Shown here: piece after piece, positions 12,501-21,962 of the stretch
Numbering within the stretch: position 1 is the first letter of the stretch
Layout: every line of letters starts with the position of its first letter
Origin: Euglena gracilis
Taxonomy: Eukaryota; Euglenida; Euglenophyceae; Euglenales
DNA length: 64,000 nt
NCBI GenBank assembly: GCA_039621445.1
Contig: CP154955.1
Span: forward strand, 9,970,241-10,034,240
Direction: 5' to 3'
Notes under the pieces: generated by a model
The model's input: the letters and a program-made list of their open reading frames with translations, nothing else
Database searches by the model: none
Told to the model about the DNA's origin: nothing
Made by a program: the position numbers and the translations under genes

Positions 12501-15500
12501 CGAGGTGGAAATGGCATTTTTCTTTTTGGCTGATTTGTTCCAAAGAAATTGCACACAAAAATGCAAAAAAAATGGGTATTTTGGTAGGTTTTGAAGGTCC
12601 AAGTTTTTTTCTGACCCTTCGCGTCGGTCAGCAGGGGAAAAAATACACACCCACTAGTCAAATCCAGCCTGACCTGGGGTAATTTGCCGTCCTGTTCAAC
12701 TGTGCCCCAAATTATTACGTCCCCCTTCATGAACAAGGTTACATGTTTGTGATCTTCCACCAGAATGTCAGTTGCCACCATGCGTGTCTAACTGCTCACC
12801 CTGCTCCCCGCATGCTTGGCCGCCCCAAAGAAGGGCGTTTTGCAGTATTTCCGTCCCGGCGGCCAACTTTTGTTCATTCTTCCTGAAAAACTTACACGAT
12901 TTTTTTGTTTTGTTTGGGTGAGTTTGGGGACGAAGTCCCCCACGCAGCCGAAGGCGGCCTGCAGTCGACGTGGATGCCCACCACCCGGGGAACTGCACCA
13001 CCTTCCCCTCGCCCAGGCCCGGGACCCTCTCTCCCGAGTACTTGACCCCCCCCCCTCCCCCAAGAAACTTCCCTCTCACCTTGGCTCGTTCATCTGCCAG
13101 GCACGGCACCCAGAGGGAGCAGGCAGATGACTCCGCAGGCCTAACCCGCTTTGTCTGCCCACTTTTTTTTTTTGCCTTTTTTCACGGGAAAGTTCAGGGG
13201 TTCCCGTCAGGGTTTGATATAAGGAGGGCGTACATGGTTTAGGTGGGGGGGTGTCCCCCCCACCCCCCCCCCTCCTGGCCCGCAGGGGGGGTCCGGACCA
13301 CCCCCCCCACCTGTCCTTATATCGAACCCTGGTTCCCGTAAACTTTTTACCCTAAAACTTCCAGTAAAATTTTTTGGTTGGTTTACACCCCGATGAAAAG
13401 GACCCCCTTGGCCCCATTTTGGCACTTTGGGCGTTTTGCTGAATCAGGAAATTTCTGCCCTTTGGGTGGATACCTCTGTTGGCCACGTTTTTTCCTGGGA
13501 ATTTCTTGTTTTTTGGTGCTAGCCCCGACTGCTACCCTCCCAGAAGGGGTGTTTCCAAAACGTTGTGTTTGGCTCCAAAAGGCCCCATATTTCCTGAACA
13601 GCGGTAGCCTGGCTGAAAGCCCCCCCAAACTCGTAAACACCGTTTTCCCGATTTGCCCTTTTGAGCCCCTTTTGCAACAATAAGACCTCTTGCTTCTCTT
13701 GGACAGTGTGCGAGCCTGTACCTCACGAAAAGAAGTTTTGAGGGAAACCGGTTAAGACAATGATGCTTACAGTTTCCTGTAAACTTTGTTTGAAGTATGC
13801 ACATGTGCAAATATGCAAGTGTGCAAATGTACTGGGTTAACGAGGGGGTGGGGTGCTCTCTCCTTTGGTTCCCCTGACAGCTGCCAAGCACCTGGACACC
13901 CCTGGTGCTGTACCCTTGCCTCCTGGGCTAGTGGGGCATCACACAGGAGCGGTAGAGTTCCTACAGCTGTAGGGGTGATACCGTCGCTGTGAGGGTGCTC
14001 CGGAGGAGTTCATGGCATTCCACAACTCGGCCCTGGGAGCAGAGTCAACAACAGAGGCCATAATGCCCCGTATTTTTCCGGGCTGGAAGCTTTTCTTTGA
14101 AATTTGAAATACACTGTTGAGTCCACCTAAAACCTGAGATAGGGGGTCTCCCAGAGGAGGAAGGACACCTTCCGTCAGGGTGGTTTTGATGTGAGGGTTC
14201 CGACTCACTCAATCTATGGATGACACTGCTCAGTACCACCATGTCAGTCCATTTGCTGCTACCTATTTTGGGATCTCCTGATAAGGACCAAAACGTCTGC
14301 TGCGTTCAGGACCTGTGGAATGGGAGGGGGCGTATCAGCAGATCTCACCACACCACCACAGGTTTCTTTTGTTTACGGTTAACCGTAAACAACACACAAA
14401 CAGAGTTTTACGCCAACCCATAAACAGTTGAAGTCAGTTTACGGAACACCGTAAACGTGCGGATGGCAGTTTTTTTTCCATTTGTGCTGACAAAGATGGT
14501 CTCCATTGATGCCTGGGGCCAAGAAGTGGAGGAGCAATCCACGAGCTGGTCCTCTGTCACCCAAGGGATCTTCAGGTAACCTTACTCAGCTGCCAATGGA
14601 AGTTGTGCTCGTTGAATTTCTACAGCTTTTCAGGCAGGTCCCTCGTGTTTTTTCAACTGATCTCTCGCGGTGGGCTGTGATTTGAAGATAGAAGAGAAAT
14701 GGATCCTGACCGCCTGAAAAAGGCCAATTTTTTTTCTGTGCAGGGATCGTTTGACAGTGCTCAAAGGAAGCTCCCCATGAAATCACCCGATAACCTTCAA
14801 AAAGGTTTCAGAACAATAAGAAGGCGATATTTGTTTTAGCCCCGTTGAAACCAATTTAAAAGGCTTTTTGAGGAGTTGTCAGTGACAACCATGGATGAAA
14901 GGCATTTTTGATGGAGATGTCGTGTGACACAACCAATGAATAAGGGAGGTAATAAATGCTCATGAAGTGGTGTCTCCTGAGTGGTGTTCTCTCGGATGAT
15001 TTCCAGATGCTCTTTTTTGGCAGTTTTATTCCCCTGATTGCAAGCAAACAACACAAATGGATTTCTGAAAACGTACTCTACGCTCCACAGGTTTACGTTC
15101 AGCATAGCTTCTTCAAATTCATTTCTGCGAGGTGTGTTTCTGAGGGCAGTTTTCTGTCCTGTTGAAATGGAACACGCAAACGGATAATTACTTTTCCAGG
15201 ATACATATATTTCTTGCAGTGGGGAGATTGAAGGGAACCTCATTGGACTGCAACGGTGGGGGGGTTTCAATGTCCAGACAGAACTGCTGAGGCCCACCAA
15301 GTGGGGAGGGATCAGGTGAGACCCTCTGGAGTGTGCCTTTGAGTGAGCCTTTGCGTTTGAAAGCTCAGTCCGGGTGTTGCTGAGGGACCTCTTGGGTGTG
15401 GCATCCAAAGAGTTGGGGAAAGGGAGGGTGCCTGTTTCACAGCCCAATGTGTGTTGGGGTGATTTTTGCCCCTCCGTGGCCTCTAGACACTTCAGCAGTA

Positions 15501-18021
15501 ACAAGGTGTCTGTGTCCAGAGTTGATTGTGTTCTCTGATCTGAACAAACTTGAAGTTTACGGGAACCCGTAACGATGTTTTCATCAAGTCACAATTGCAC
15601 TCTGGTGAGAGGGGGACAGCTTGGCTCCAACACCAATGCCGACATGGGCAAACCAATTCCAGCTTTGTTCCTTCAGAACGTAGGGGCCTGCCAGGAAGGG
15701 ATGCACTGCCCACGCCAAATGTTTTCAGAATTGAAGTACAGGAACCCGTAAACATGTTCAGTCGCTGCAGGGAACATATGGGGTAGGGGCTGCTGCGTCA
15801 AAGCACCATCTCCCCAACTCTGGGGGTGGGGGGGGGACAAGGTGAATTGGAGACGTTAAACACAAAAAAATCATTCGAAACGCCAATGTTTTGTTGTTGG
15901 ATGAATAGAAGAATTTATATTATATTAAATTTGGAGTAGTGGTAACTCGAATTGAAAAAAATGGTAAAATCCATCCATCATTAGCTTTGGGAACTGTGCA
16001 GAGGAAAGGGGCCGAGAAGATCGGACCACTAATTTTGCAGGGGCAAAGATACTCAGTGTGCAAGAAGTCGATGACCTCGGCACAGCCCAAAACAGGGCTA
16101 TGGGGAGGGAACAGACGTACGCAGGCTGGGAGAGGCGTCCGAGGTTCAAGGAAGGGGCTTTAAGGAAGAAGAAGGTTCTCTCACGTGCTTCAGGGAAGGT
16201 TGTTTGGCAGCCTCCAACTAAATGCCCCCCCCCCCAGGGGCCACATAGTTGGACCAGTGGGATCCAAAAAAATTATTTTTGTGTTATTGATGGAATAGGG
16301 TTAGGGTTAGGAATTCAGCCTGATTCAGGCCTAACTTGTACACCTAACACTAATCTATGAGTTAGGCCTAAAGTTAGGCCGAACTCCTAACCCTAACGCT
16401 ATTCCACCTATAATCCATAATACAATTTCCCCCGACCCCCCTGATCCAATTATATGGCCCCCCAGGGGGGGGTCCAGGTCCCATTCACAAACAAGAATTA
16501 TGCAGCACAATTTTACGAGAAATTGTGAACAAGTTTTACGACTTTCCGTGAACTTCTTTTGGAGCATGTTTATGGAAAACCGTAAACCTGCCGCACAACT
16601 TTTTTTCAGGACCTAAAGCGTTACGGGAACCTGTAAAGTTTCGGAAGGGTGGAATTATCCAAGAACTATTTCGGAACACCTCGGAACTCACAAATTTTGT
16701 CAGTAAAAATTTGAAAAAATCAACCCAAATCGGGTCGATTTCCGGGTGGTTGGACAACGCGGGCTAGGGCAGGGCCCTGCGATGCCCCAGAGTGGTAAAT
16801 ACCCCCCCCCCCCACCGCCGACCAAAGGCCACTCGGCCTAATTTGGCAGATGTCAGGGTTGCTCTTGTCCACTGCCGCAGATGGCTTTCCCTGTGTAATC
16901 CCCCACACCGCAACAGAGAGTCAGGGCCTCTACTGTAAAAACCCCCACGTGGAAGCTCCTTCGGTTTTGCATCAAGGCCCCAAATGGGGGGAGTTTCATA
17001 TTCGGGGCTGTTGTGTTTGGGTGGGGAAACCAACTTCCACAAACCAAAAGCCAATGTGCTTCCCAATACAATTGTGCCCCCGGATTGCCCAAATTGCAAT
17101 CATTGTTAGCAACATTCCAGCTCGTCACCATCTTCACCATAAATAGCACCAGAAGTGCCGAATTCATTGTCCAAAACTGTCGCAAGTACTTAAATTTTGA
17201 AGATCTTTCCTGTCGCGCCATGCACAGCACCCATCGGGCACTTCCCCAGCGGTGCATTGGTGGTTGTTATGTGCGAGGGGGTTTACCCCCCCCTTCCAGG
17301 GCAGGAATTGGATTTCATGCAGTGGAGCCTTCGCCACTTGCCTCGGCTGCACAGCCTGCAGTTTGGGTCTGCCCGTGGTGGTCAACGGCACAACAGTGGA
17401 CAGCCCCCTGTGGCCCGCGGTGCGCGACCGCTTCTACCTCTCATACGGTGACCGCTGGATGTACCTTGGCCGGGGTCTCCTTCCTTTTTCAGTCCAAAAG
17501 CCTCCTTTTTGTCCCAACGTTCCCAACGTGCCGGATCTCACCCAGTGAGTATGTTTTCTTTTTGCGATTCAGACATCTCCTCTGTGTGTATTGACATTGG
17601 GTGATTTCTTAAGCTGCAGGGAGGCTGAGAGGGGTCCAGCCAGCCAACACCTTTTTTCAGCCAGCAGTTCTCAGAATGGGGAGCTAACCCCCCCCCCCCC
17701 CCCGGTTTCAAAAAAAGATGTTTTTCGAAGGTATTTTTTTTGTAGTTTTTTTCCCCTCAAAATTTGCTTAGCCCCAACTCAGCAGGATTTGGGCTTATTG
17801 GCAAGTTTTTGGACACCGACCAGGTCCAGACCGGCAGAAGGATTGTTTTTTTCCTGCCCCCCCCCCCCCTAGAGTCGTGCAAATGTGTCGGGCAGGTGTG
17901 GTGCTGCGCTCGGGCAGAGCCGGACAAAAACCCCGCCCTCGGCATCGTCTGCGCGTTCATCATCATCGTGCACCTGCTGACCGGCCTCGTGTTGGCCAAG
18001 GTGGACCACGGCAAGCGGTAG
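390..18021 (+). CDS. ABCG-type ABC half-transporter, copy A (3' part, 13 exons)
   Basis: This is the downstream part of a gene whose start lies left of the window. Its exons match exons 10-22 of the complete copy at 22477-48314. They code for the linker after the nucleotide-binding domain and the whole ABC2-type membrane domain: a QFALLLQKW segment, the RIHWRCRVYNW element typical of ABCG/PDR transporters just before the first membrane helix, then hydrophobic helices, ending in the last helix and KVDHGKR plus TAG. The family exports lipids, sterols or drugs through a membrane as dimers; the substrate cannot be read from sequence. No exon has an internal stop, and differences from copy B are mostly silent, so both copies look under selection. 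Introns range from 175 bases (intron 14) to 4.4 kb (intron 20). Exon borders are inferred from frame, family spacing and paired intron ends, not from transcripts. Confidence 0.85.
504..1877 (+). other. Copy A intron 10
   Basis: No gene is seen here. It holds four spaced copies of a GTYGGTATAAATGGGG-like motif (about 700, 934, 970, 990), a block with C and G runs around 1060-1240 containing the CGGCGCGAAGCGCCG hairpin at about 1160, and a second similar block to about 1460. Copy B's intron 10 (34418-35506) is related only in parts. Confidence 0.6.
1878..1988 (+). CDS. Copy A exon 11 (entry to membrane domain)
   Basis: An Ala/Pro-rich segment runs into YQASRPRQFALLLQKW, the amphipathic stretch that precedes the first helix in ABCG proteins. 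Copy B (35507-35617) is the same length. The 3' border is well set: intron 11 begins GGC CAGCCG and ends CGGCTG CCGCC, and joining there gives KWGRIHWRC in frame. Confidence 0.85.
2950..3069 (+). CDS. Copy A exon 12 (first transmembrane helix)
   Basis: It codes for GRIHWRCRVYNWSRVATS followed by the helix VMLGLVVGSAFW and then QIQVTDQQ. The Arg-x-x-Trp-Arg...Tyr-Asn pattern before the helix is characteristic of ABCG/PDR membrane domains. Differences from copy B at 2956-3050 are silent (for example GTC/GTG, ACG/ACC, AAT/AAC), which supports coding. The 3' border is uncertain because the copies diverge after QVxDQQ. Confidence 0.85.
3963..4033 (+). CDS. Copy A exon 13 (second transmembrane helix)
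   Basis: It reads GPAFSLVSVQYLSVVFMGF and ends near LFMST. The sequence just upstream, from 3943, is also open and conserved in copy B, so the exon may start there. At the 3' end a GTAAG is present at 4045 in copy A, but copy B has GGATGGG at the same place. The pair CAGGGATG at 4037 and CACCCCTG before exon 14 fits the intron pattern in both copies. Confidence 0.75.
5257..5356 (+). CDS. Copy A exon 14 (RER...YSP motif)
   Basis: It codes for VQGVVTRERSVYYCDKARH followed by MYSPWILNGVMALW. The RERSVYY...MYSP run corresponds to the conserved RE-x-x-SxxYSP segment before the third helix of ABCG membrane domains. Copy B differs by two adjacent residues near the start (VVT/VAA) and is otherwise almost identical. 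Intron 14 follows, beginning GAG CAGGACGTCG. Confidence 0.9.
5532..5582 (+). CDS. Copy A exon 15 (third transmembrane helix)
   Basis: It reads ESLLICFNSLVAIAIFY, a hydrophobic helix that continues directly from ...MALW of exon 14. Three of three differences from copy B inside the exon are silent, while sequence after the TAC diverges. The join removes an intron of 175 bases that ends CGACGCCCTG CCTGG. The 3' border is a guess. Confidence 0.8.
5727..9260 (+). repeat. AGTAC pentanucleotide satellite, about 2.6 kb in two blocks
   Basis: The array at about 5738-6716 begins with GTACC/GTACT variants and turns into pure AGTAC units, then into a higher-order unit of two AGTAC plus AC. The second block, 7651-9255, continues the same strand and phase type. 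A palindromic element separates them. The array lies in copy A's intron 15. Copy B has only a CA/GCAC array at the matching place (39578-39850). Long open frames across it are by-products of the repeat. Confidence 0.95.
6717..7650. repeat. 0.93-kb near-perfect palindrome inside the AGTAC satellite
   Basis: The two arms mirror each other about position 7182.5: the same 67-residue translation occurs at 6816-7019 on plus and 7346-7549 on minus, and another at 7038-7280 and 7085-7327. Ends read GGTTGCCAAC and GTTGGCAACC, so it resembles a foldback element inserted in the satellite. Arms include A/T-rich and C/G-run parts and show almost no divergence, indicating a recent origin or ongoing gene conversion. 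No long protein is coded. Confidence 0.9.
9256..9530 (+). repeat. CA/GCAC microsatellite
   Basis: Alternating CA and CGCA units directly follow the AGTAC satellite and end 107 bases before micro-exon 16. Copy B has the matching array at 39578-39850. Confidence 0.95.
9637..9650 (+). CDS. Copy A exon 16 (micro-exon, tentative)
   Basis: About 14 nt coding WNFV plus two bases. It is proposed because intron 16 has a perfect pair of ends in both copies, GCC CAGGGAG and CTCCCTG CCGCC, and joining gives WNFVLYILFSTLFG in frame with exon 17. The 5' border rests only on frame and on sequence conserved with copy B (39960-39973), so a longer exon is possible. Confidence 0.45.
10024..10125 (+). repeat. 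TGAA tetranucleotide array
   Basis: A run of GAATGAAT units with a short TGAG block. The homologous array in copy B (40347-40410) is interrupted and followed by CGTG and GGAT arrays. Confidence 0.95.
10146..10250. mobile_element. GGAAACTGTCCTC-family inverted-repeat element
   Basis: It has the pattern GAAAACTGTCCTC ... CTGACCTGTC ... CGAACAGTTTT seen at several places in the window. Only weak inverted symmetry remains here. Related copies lie near 20286, 26160, 40755, 51606, 52030 and 55214. Confidence 0.5.
10745..10826 (+). CDS. Copy A exon 17 (fourth transmembrane helix)
   Basis: It reads YILFSTLFGLLCGLLMPVQ and goes on with ELVLVLMG. Copies A and B are identical over this exon. The 3' end is uncertain: copy A has GGGGGTGCTGG and copy B GGGGATGCTGG, so a GT donor exists at the codon boundary in A only, although both have CTG|GTGCTG further left. 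Confidence 0.85.
11455..11515. mobile_element. Short inverted-repeat element (AGGAAGTTGT ends)
   Basis: C run, AGGAAGTTGTTAC ... GATGACAGCTTCCT, then a G run. The matching place in copy B is 41745-41805. The inner part resembles the larger AACTGTCAGGGTC family. Confidence 0.55.
11626..11689 (+). CDS. Copy A exon 18 (fifth transmembrane helix)
   Basis: It codes for PTTLFALMTGYLLPRTQIP and then WW. The G-Y-L-L-P-R-x-x-I-P-x-W run matches the end of the fifth helix and the start of the extracellular re-entrant segment of ABCG proteins. A TAG (copy A) or CAG (copy B) precedes it, so this acceptor may be conventional. Intron 18 follows, beginning GAC CAAGCGC. Confidence 0.85.
11996..12063 (+). 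CDS. Copy A exon 19 (W-R-W-x-x-Y-x-S-P-x-x-Y segment)
   Basis: It reads WRWVHYGSPLPYTFQIATS and ends QLY. This matches the ABCG consensus in which a Trp-rich stretch is followed by Ser-Pro and Tyr. No AG lies at the 5' border. The 8-base flanks of intron 18 are nearly the same in copy B (GTGGTGAC and GTGGTGGC). Confidence 0.85.
12967..13010 (+). CDS. Copy A exon 20 (extracellular loop)
   Basis: It codes for DVDAHHPGNCTTFPS. One cysteine lies in the extracellular loop before the last helix, as in many ABCG proteins. The join to exon 19 uses the intron pair TGC GAGGCCGCC and GGCGGCCTG CAGTC, present in both copies. Confidence 0.7.
13208..13331. mobile_element. 124-bp hAT-like miniature element with 8-bp target duplication
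   Basis: Ends read CAGGGTTTGATATAAGG and CCTTATATCGAACCCTG, imperfect inverted repeats. The 8 bases GTTCCCGT lie directly on both sides. The 8-bp duplication and CAGGG ends are typical of hAT-superfamily elements. The middle is C- and G-run sequence with no coding capacity. It sits in copy A's intron 20 and broke a GTTCCCGTAAAC palindrome. Larger relatives are at 33726-34117 and 36788-37572. Confidence 0.85.
14836..15504 (-). CDS. Unrecognised 222-aa open frame in intron 20, possible insertion remnant
   Basis: A minus-strand frame without the Pro/Gly bias of the C-run frames; composition is ordinary and the frame is open further upstream of the ATG (TLDTDTLLLLKCLEATEG). I do not recognise a family. 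The surrounding 13.9-15.8 kb is lower in GC and free of C runs, unlike the rest of the intron, which suggests inserted DNA. It could equally be chance. It ends in WFQRG and a stop at 14836-14838. Confidence 0.25.
   Translation of the reverse strand: MLLLKCLEATEGQKSPQHTLGCETGTLPFPNSLDATPKRSLSNTRTELSNAKAHSKAHSRGSHLIPPHLVGLSSSVWTLKPPHRCSPMRFPSISPLQEIYVSWKSNYPFACSISTGQKTALRNTPRRNEFEEAMLNVNLWSVEYVFRNPFVLFACNQGNKTAKKEHLEIIRENTTQETPLHEHLLPPLFIGCVTRHLHQKCLSSMVVTDNSSKSLLNWFQRG
16225..16465. mobile_element. Inverted-repeat element with TTAGGG motifs, copy 1
   Basis: C/G-run ends enclose GGAATAGGGTTAGGGTTAGG on the left and CCTAACCCTAACGCTATTCC on the right, with GAGTTAGGCCTAAAG between. The inverted symmetry spans about 240 bp. 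The same arrangement occurs in the element at 21507-21797. Confidence 0.7.
17371..17467 (+). CDS. Copy A exon 21 (loop before last helix)
   Basis: It reads PVVVNGTTVDSPLWPAVRD and then RFYLSYGDRWMYL. The NGT could be an N-glycosylation site in the extracellular loop. The R-W-x-x-L-G end leads into the final helix as in ABCG proteins. Copy B differs at two residues (V/A and G/N). Confidence 0.85.
17941..18021 (+). CDS. Copy A exon 22 (last helix and stop)
   Basis: It codes for GIVCAFIIIVHLLTGLVLAK and then VDHGKR followed by TAG at 18019-18021. The open frame runs further left to an AG at 17874, but family spacing and the ends of intron 21 (GGC CGGGGT and ACCCCG CCCTC) place the start here. 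Copy B has an identical protein end. Confidence 0.9.
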   Translation, partial: GIVCAFIIIVHLLTGLVLAKVDHGKR

Positions 18022-18111
18022 CTGCGGCGGAGCGATGCATTTCTGCCCCGGCGGTAGTGGGCGAAAAACAGTTTTCATAACTCGTATTTAATAGTATTAG
18101 TTGTACTAATT

Positions 18112-18400
18112 ATATGTACTGCGAGTATTAGTAATACTGGTGCTATTAGTACTGGTACTACTAGTCCCGTCCTAGTAGTACTAGTACTAGTAGTACTAGT
18201 ACCAGTAGTACTAGTACTACTAGTACTGGCACTGTACTACAAGTACTACAACTAGCAGTACTGGTGGTATGGGTGTTACTATTACTAGAAGTATGGGTGT
18301 TACTGTTACTAGAAGTAAATCTAGTAGTGCTACTGGTATTAGTACTAGTACTAATATCTACTGATAGCAACCAGTACTAATTCTAACTAATATTACTAAT
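18112..18400 (+). repeat. Degenerate ACT/AGT trinucleotide array
   Basis: Units of TAGTAC, ACTAGT and CTAGTA alternate, so each strand can fold on itself. The copy B equivalent (48430-49840) is five times longer and more regular. Confidence 0.9.
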
Positions 18401-18572
18401 AGTACTACCAGTACAGCAAATATAAAAGTAACAACCAATTTTCCTGAAACAATCTCCTTCAAAAACTCTTTCCTCCCAAAAGCAGCAGAACAACCTTGGC
18501 TGGAAAGGTGCCTCTCATGCTCAAATTCACGAGTATGAGAGGCTCTCTGCTGCTCATGGGTGTGGTATATGC

Positions 18573-18676
<104 letters not shown>

Positions 18677-19800
18677 TGTGTGTGTGGATCCTGGTAACCA
18701 TCGGCCCGATCCCTGTACCGCAGGGCCCCATATTGCCATGTCGGCGAAGCCCCTCACGTGCCCGGAACGATGCCCAGCATTATTTGCTTTCTTGTTCCAA
18801 CTCTCTTTGTTTCCAGTGATCCTCACGTCTTCCACCCTCTTTGTCCCCTCACCTTCGCATTCACCCCGATGCCTGCTGCTGTGGAAACAGAGGCCACATT
18901 GTCGGCAACCCCTTCATCAGAGTCCCCCCATCTGCGCCTCGTCCCCCCCAGCTGCCCATGGTAACCAAAGGCTGTGGTTGGTTGGAATTGAAGGTGGTGT
19001 TCTCGGCATGGGGTGGCCATTTGGACAAAATTGTACAAAATTGTACCGGTGGAGGACACCCCAGCTGTCCTTTTAAAAGAACCAGTCAAGATACTCAGTT
19101 CCCAGTGTGCCCCAAGCCTGTGCCAGCCCGGGAAGTGCTGTTGCGTGCACACTGGCACCTCCCCAAGCAGGAGTGCCCTAGCCAGCCAGCCAGCTCTGGT
19201 GTGCCGTGATGCACAAAAATGAGGTCAATCCTGTGAAAGCAGGGTTTTGTGCTTGCTGAACCCTCCCGGATGCCCGTCAAATGCAGTCCAGGCCAGGGGG
19301 CGAGGCAGTCCAGACTGGGGTGGGTTGCCTTGGACCCCATCTTCAGACAATGCAAGGCTTCAACCCTGGTCAACGGAGGCTGAGGGGCAGTAATGGGTGT
19401 TTTTTAGGTCATTTTTTGGTCATTTTTTTTCATCCAGCCTGCGTTGACAGGGGTTGTTGTCTTGCATTGTTTGCTGGTGGAAGGCCACCCCGGTGTGGGC
19501 TGCCTGCCCCCCCCCTCCCCATGCCTGGGCATAATTTTTGCTCTAACAGGACTGACCTCAGTTTTGCAGCATAGGTGCGACAGGTGCAGGCCTGGGCCAT
19601 GGTGCACATCGATGTACTGCCAGAGACTTTGGGGCTGCATGTTGGGTACAACCCATGCCCTGTGTGGAAGGAAAAGTGGGGGCCCCGTTGGGCCCCAGGC
19701 CCCCCCCCCCCCCCCCCCCCGGCACCCGGCCAATACCCCAGAACCTACCAGAAGGGAAGGGGTTGCTTGCTAGTGGCGTCCACTGGGGAATGCCCACAAT

Positions 19801-19890
19801 ATACAAGGCATATATAATATATAATAATATATAATAATAATATAATAATAATATATAATAATATATAATAATAATATATATAATATATAA
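19801..19890 (+). repeat. ATAATA-rich array
   Basis: Irregular ATA and ATAAT units, absent from the matching place near 51400 in copy B's flank. Confidence 0.9.
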
Positions 19891-20285
19891 ACAAGGCATT
19901 AATTACTTTTCCATTCCAAGTTTTGTGGGCATGGGGGTGGCAGCGTAGTGTCCAGCCGTGGCCCACGGGCCCACTTGCTGGGCCTCCCACTGTACCGCGC
20001 CTTCCCCCCCCCCCCCCAGGCGCCTGCCACCCTCCTTACATGCAATGTTGGCACCCCAAACGTTGACCTTCGACCTTCTGCACATGGCTGCCGAAATTCT
20101 TGACATGCAAACTTGTCACCCATAAGGCAGTAAGGTTGGCCCCCTGTTCTTACCTTCAATCAAGGCCCGGGCCAAGCGCCGGGGGGGGGGTATTTTGAAA
20201 AGGCAGGGTTACATTTTTGGGGGGTTTATAGTTACATATTTAAGTGAAAAAATCTTTTACAATTTTTTTGTCACCGGGTGAAAAT

Positions 20286-20400
20286 GTCGCCCGGAAAACT
20301 GTCCTCGACCCTCCCTACCTGCTGACCTGTCCTCATAGAGACCTATGTTCTACCTCTGTTCTTGCTGACTTGTCTGTAGACAGTTTCCCGGGGGAGGGGG
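20286..20400. mobile_element. GGAAACTGTCCTC-family element
   Basis: Left end CCCGGAAAACTGTCCTC, right end GTAGACAGTTTCCCGGGGG, with two inner CTGACCTGTC-like repeats. The copy B flank has the same element at 52030-52133, so it predates the duplication. Confidence 0.7.
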
Positions 20401-21339
20401 GTAGGTGTGGGTGGTGGGTGGTGGGTGGTGGTGGGTTGGGGGTTCCATCCCCTCCCTGCTCCCACCCACCAGGTCCGACCCCCCTCACCAGGCCTTCCCG
20501 AGTTCCCCGATTTTCAGGTTAACGTTTTTCTTTCGGCGGTGGTGGGTGGGTGGGTGGGGGTCGACCACCCCCTCCCACCCCCCATGCTTTCCCGTACAGC
20601 CCTAGCTCGGTTGTTTTCTCTTACTTACCGATCTCCAGAGGGTTGGTGGTGGTTTCAGGCTTCTCTTTAAGGAAGTGTGTACCCCCCCCCCCCTTGGGGG
20701 GCTGGGTGCTGTGGGCAGGCAGAGGGGTAGGGCATTTTCAACCCCCCCACCCAGGCCTGGGGGGGCGGGTTTTGGGGTGGGCAGTGCTCAGCACACCCCC
20801 TGGCGCCGAAGGCGCCGAGGCCCAAAAAATGGCCATTTTGACAGCGAAAATTGGCTGGGTCCGCCGGCACCTGTTCCAAAACCGACCCACTCCCCTGGGG
20901 GGGGGGCAGAACAGGAATCGGCCAAAGAGCCAGGGTGGTGGATGGGGGTGGGTTGACCCCCCCACCTCCCGGGTGGGGGTCTGACCCCCCCACCAGGCCT
21001 TCCCGTTCTGCCCGCAGGCACCCAATAGCACAAGGCACCCCTCCCCCCCCCAGGTTGGGGTGAGAAGAAGCCTTGGCGGTGCCACAGGCTGCCTGCTGCC
21101 GTCCCCTGCATTCATGGCATGGGAACTGCACTCTTACCAGCTATGGCCCCTACGTTGTGGAGGCGAGTCCTGGCTTCCTTTTTTTTGTTGGATCTGCGCA
21201 CCGCGTCGCTCTGCAGTCACCTGCCTGGCGCGTACGTCCGCTGGCCCGACCCAGCCCCCATCCCTCCCCAACCCTGGGTGTAGTTTGCACCTTGCCAGGG
21301 TAAGAGGCTTTGAAAAACGGCGATATGTATGTATAGATG

Positions 21340-21385
21340 ATGTATATACATGTTTTTATGTGTGTGCATATATATACACATATAT

Positions 21386-21453
<68 letters not shown>

Positions 21454-21505
21454 ATATATATGTATATGTGTATATATATGTATATATGTTTATGTATATA
21501 TACAT
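21340..21505 (+). repeat. TA-rich microsatellite, left block
   Basis: TATATG, TACACA and pure TA units. A second block (21795-21960) continues on the other side of an inverted-repeat element, which therefore inserted into one array. Confidence 0.9.
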
Positions 21506-21506
21506 G

Positions 21507-21797
21507 GCAGCCCGAAACTACTGGCCCCCCCCCCCCCCGGGGGGGCCCAGTAGTTAATCTGGGGGGGCAAAATATATTTTTTGCGTTAATGATGTAATAG
21601 GGTTAGGGGCGGGACTTAGGGGTAGGGTCAGGCCTAACTTATAGACGGGTGTTCGGTGTACAAGTTAGGCCTAACCCTAACCCTAAGTCGCGCACCTAAC
21701 CCTACTCCATCATTAACGCAAAAAAACCTATTTTGACCCCCCGGATTAACTACTGGGCCCCCCCCCCCGGGGGGGCCCAGTAGTTTCGGGCTGCCAT
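21507..21797. mobile_element. Inverted-repeat element with TTAGGG motifs, copy 2
   Basis: Ends read GGCAGCCCGAAACTACTGG and CCAGTAGTTTCGGGCTGCC, a perfect pair. Inside come C/G runs, then a second CCAGTAGTTAATC / GATTAACTACTGG pair, then TTAATGATGTAATAGGGTTA and its partner, and a TAGGCCTAAC centre. Nested inverted repeats cover the whole 290 bp. It is related to 16225-16465. Confidence 0.85.
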
Positions 21798-21876
21798 ATA
21801 CATATACATAGATATGTATATATGTATATGTATATATATGTATATGTATATGTATGTATATGTATATATATATATA

Positions 21877-21918
<42 letters not shown>

Positions 21919-21962
21919 ATATATATATATATATATATATATCATATCTATCTCTCTCTATA
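21795..21962 (+). repeat. TA-rich microsatellite, right block
   Basis: Continues the array at 21340, ending in TCTATCTC units. Confidence 0.9.

Larger units (their letters stand above)
13011..17370 (+). other. Copy A intron 20 (4.4 kb)
   Basis: Besides the 124-bp element it holds a cluster of short TTTACGG...CCGTAAA palindromes (13.3-16.7 kb), a lower-GC block at 13.7-15.8 kb with a minus-strand open frame, and a TTAGGG-bearing inverted-repeat element at about 16225-16465. Copy B's intron 20 (43538-44935) is only 1.4 kb and shares the last part, from about 16780 on. Confidence 0.6.

Noticed and set aside
16297-16312. A telomere
   Set aside because: Only two to three TTAGGG units, inside an inverted-repeat element, with genes on both sides.
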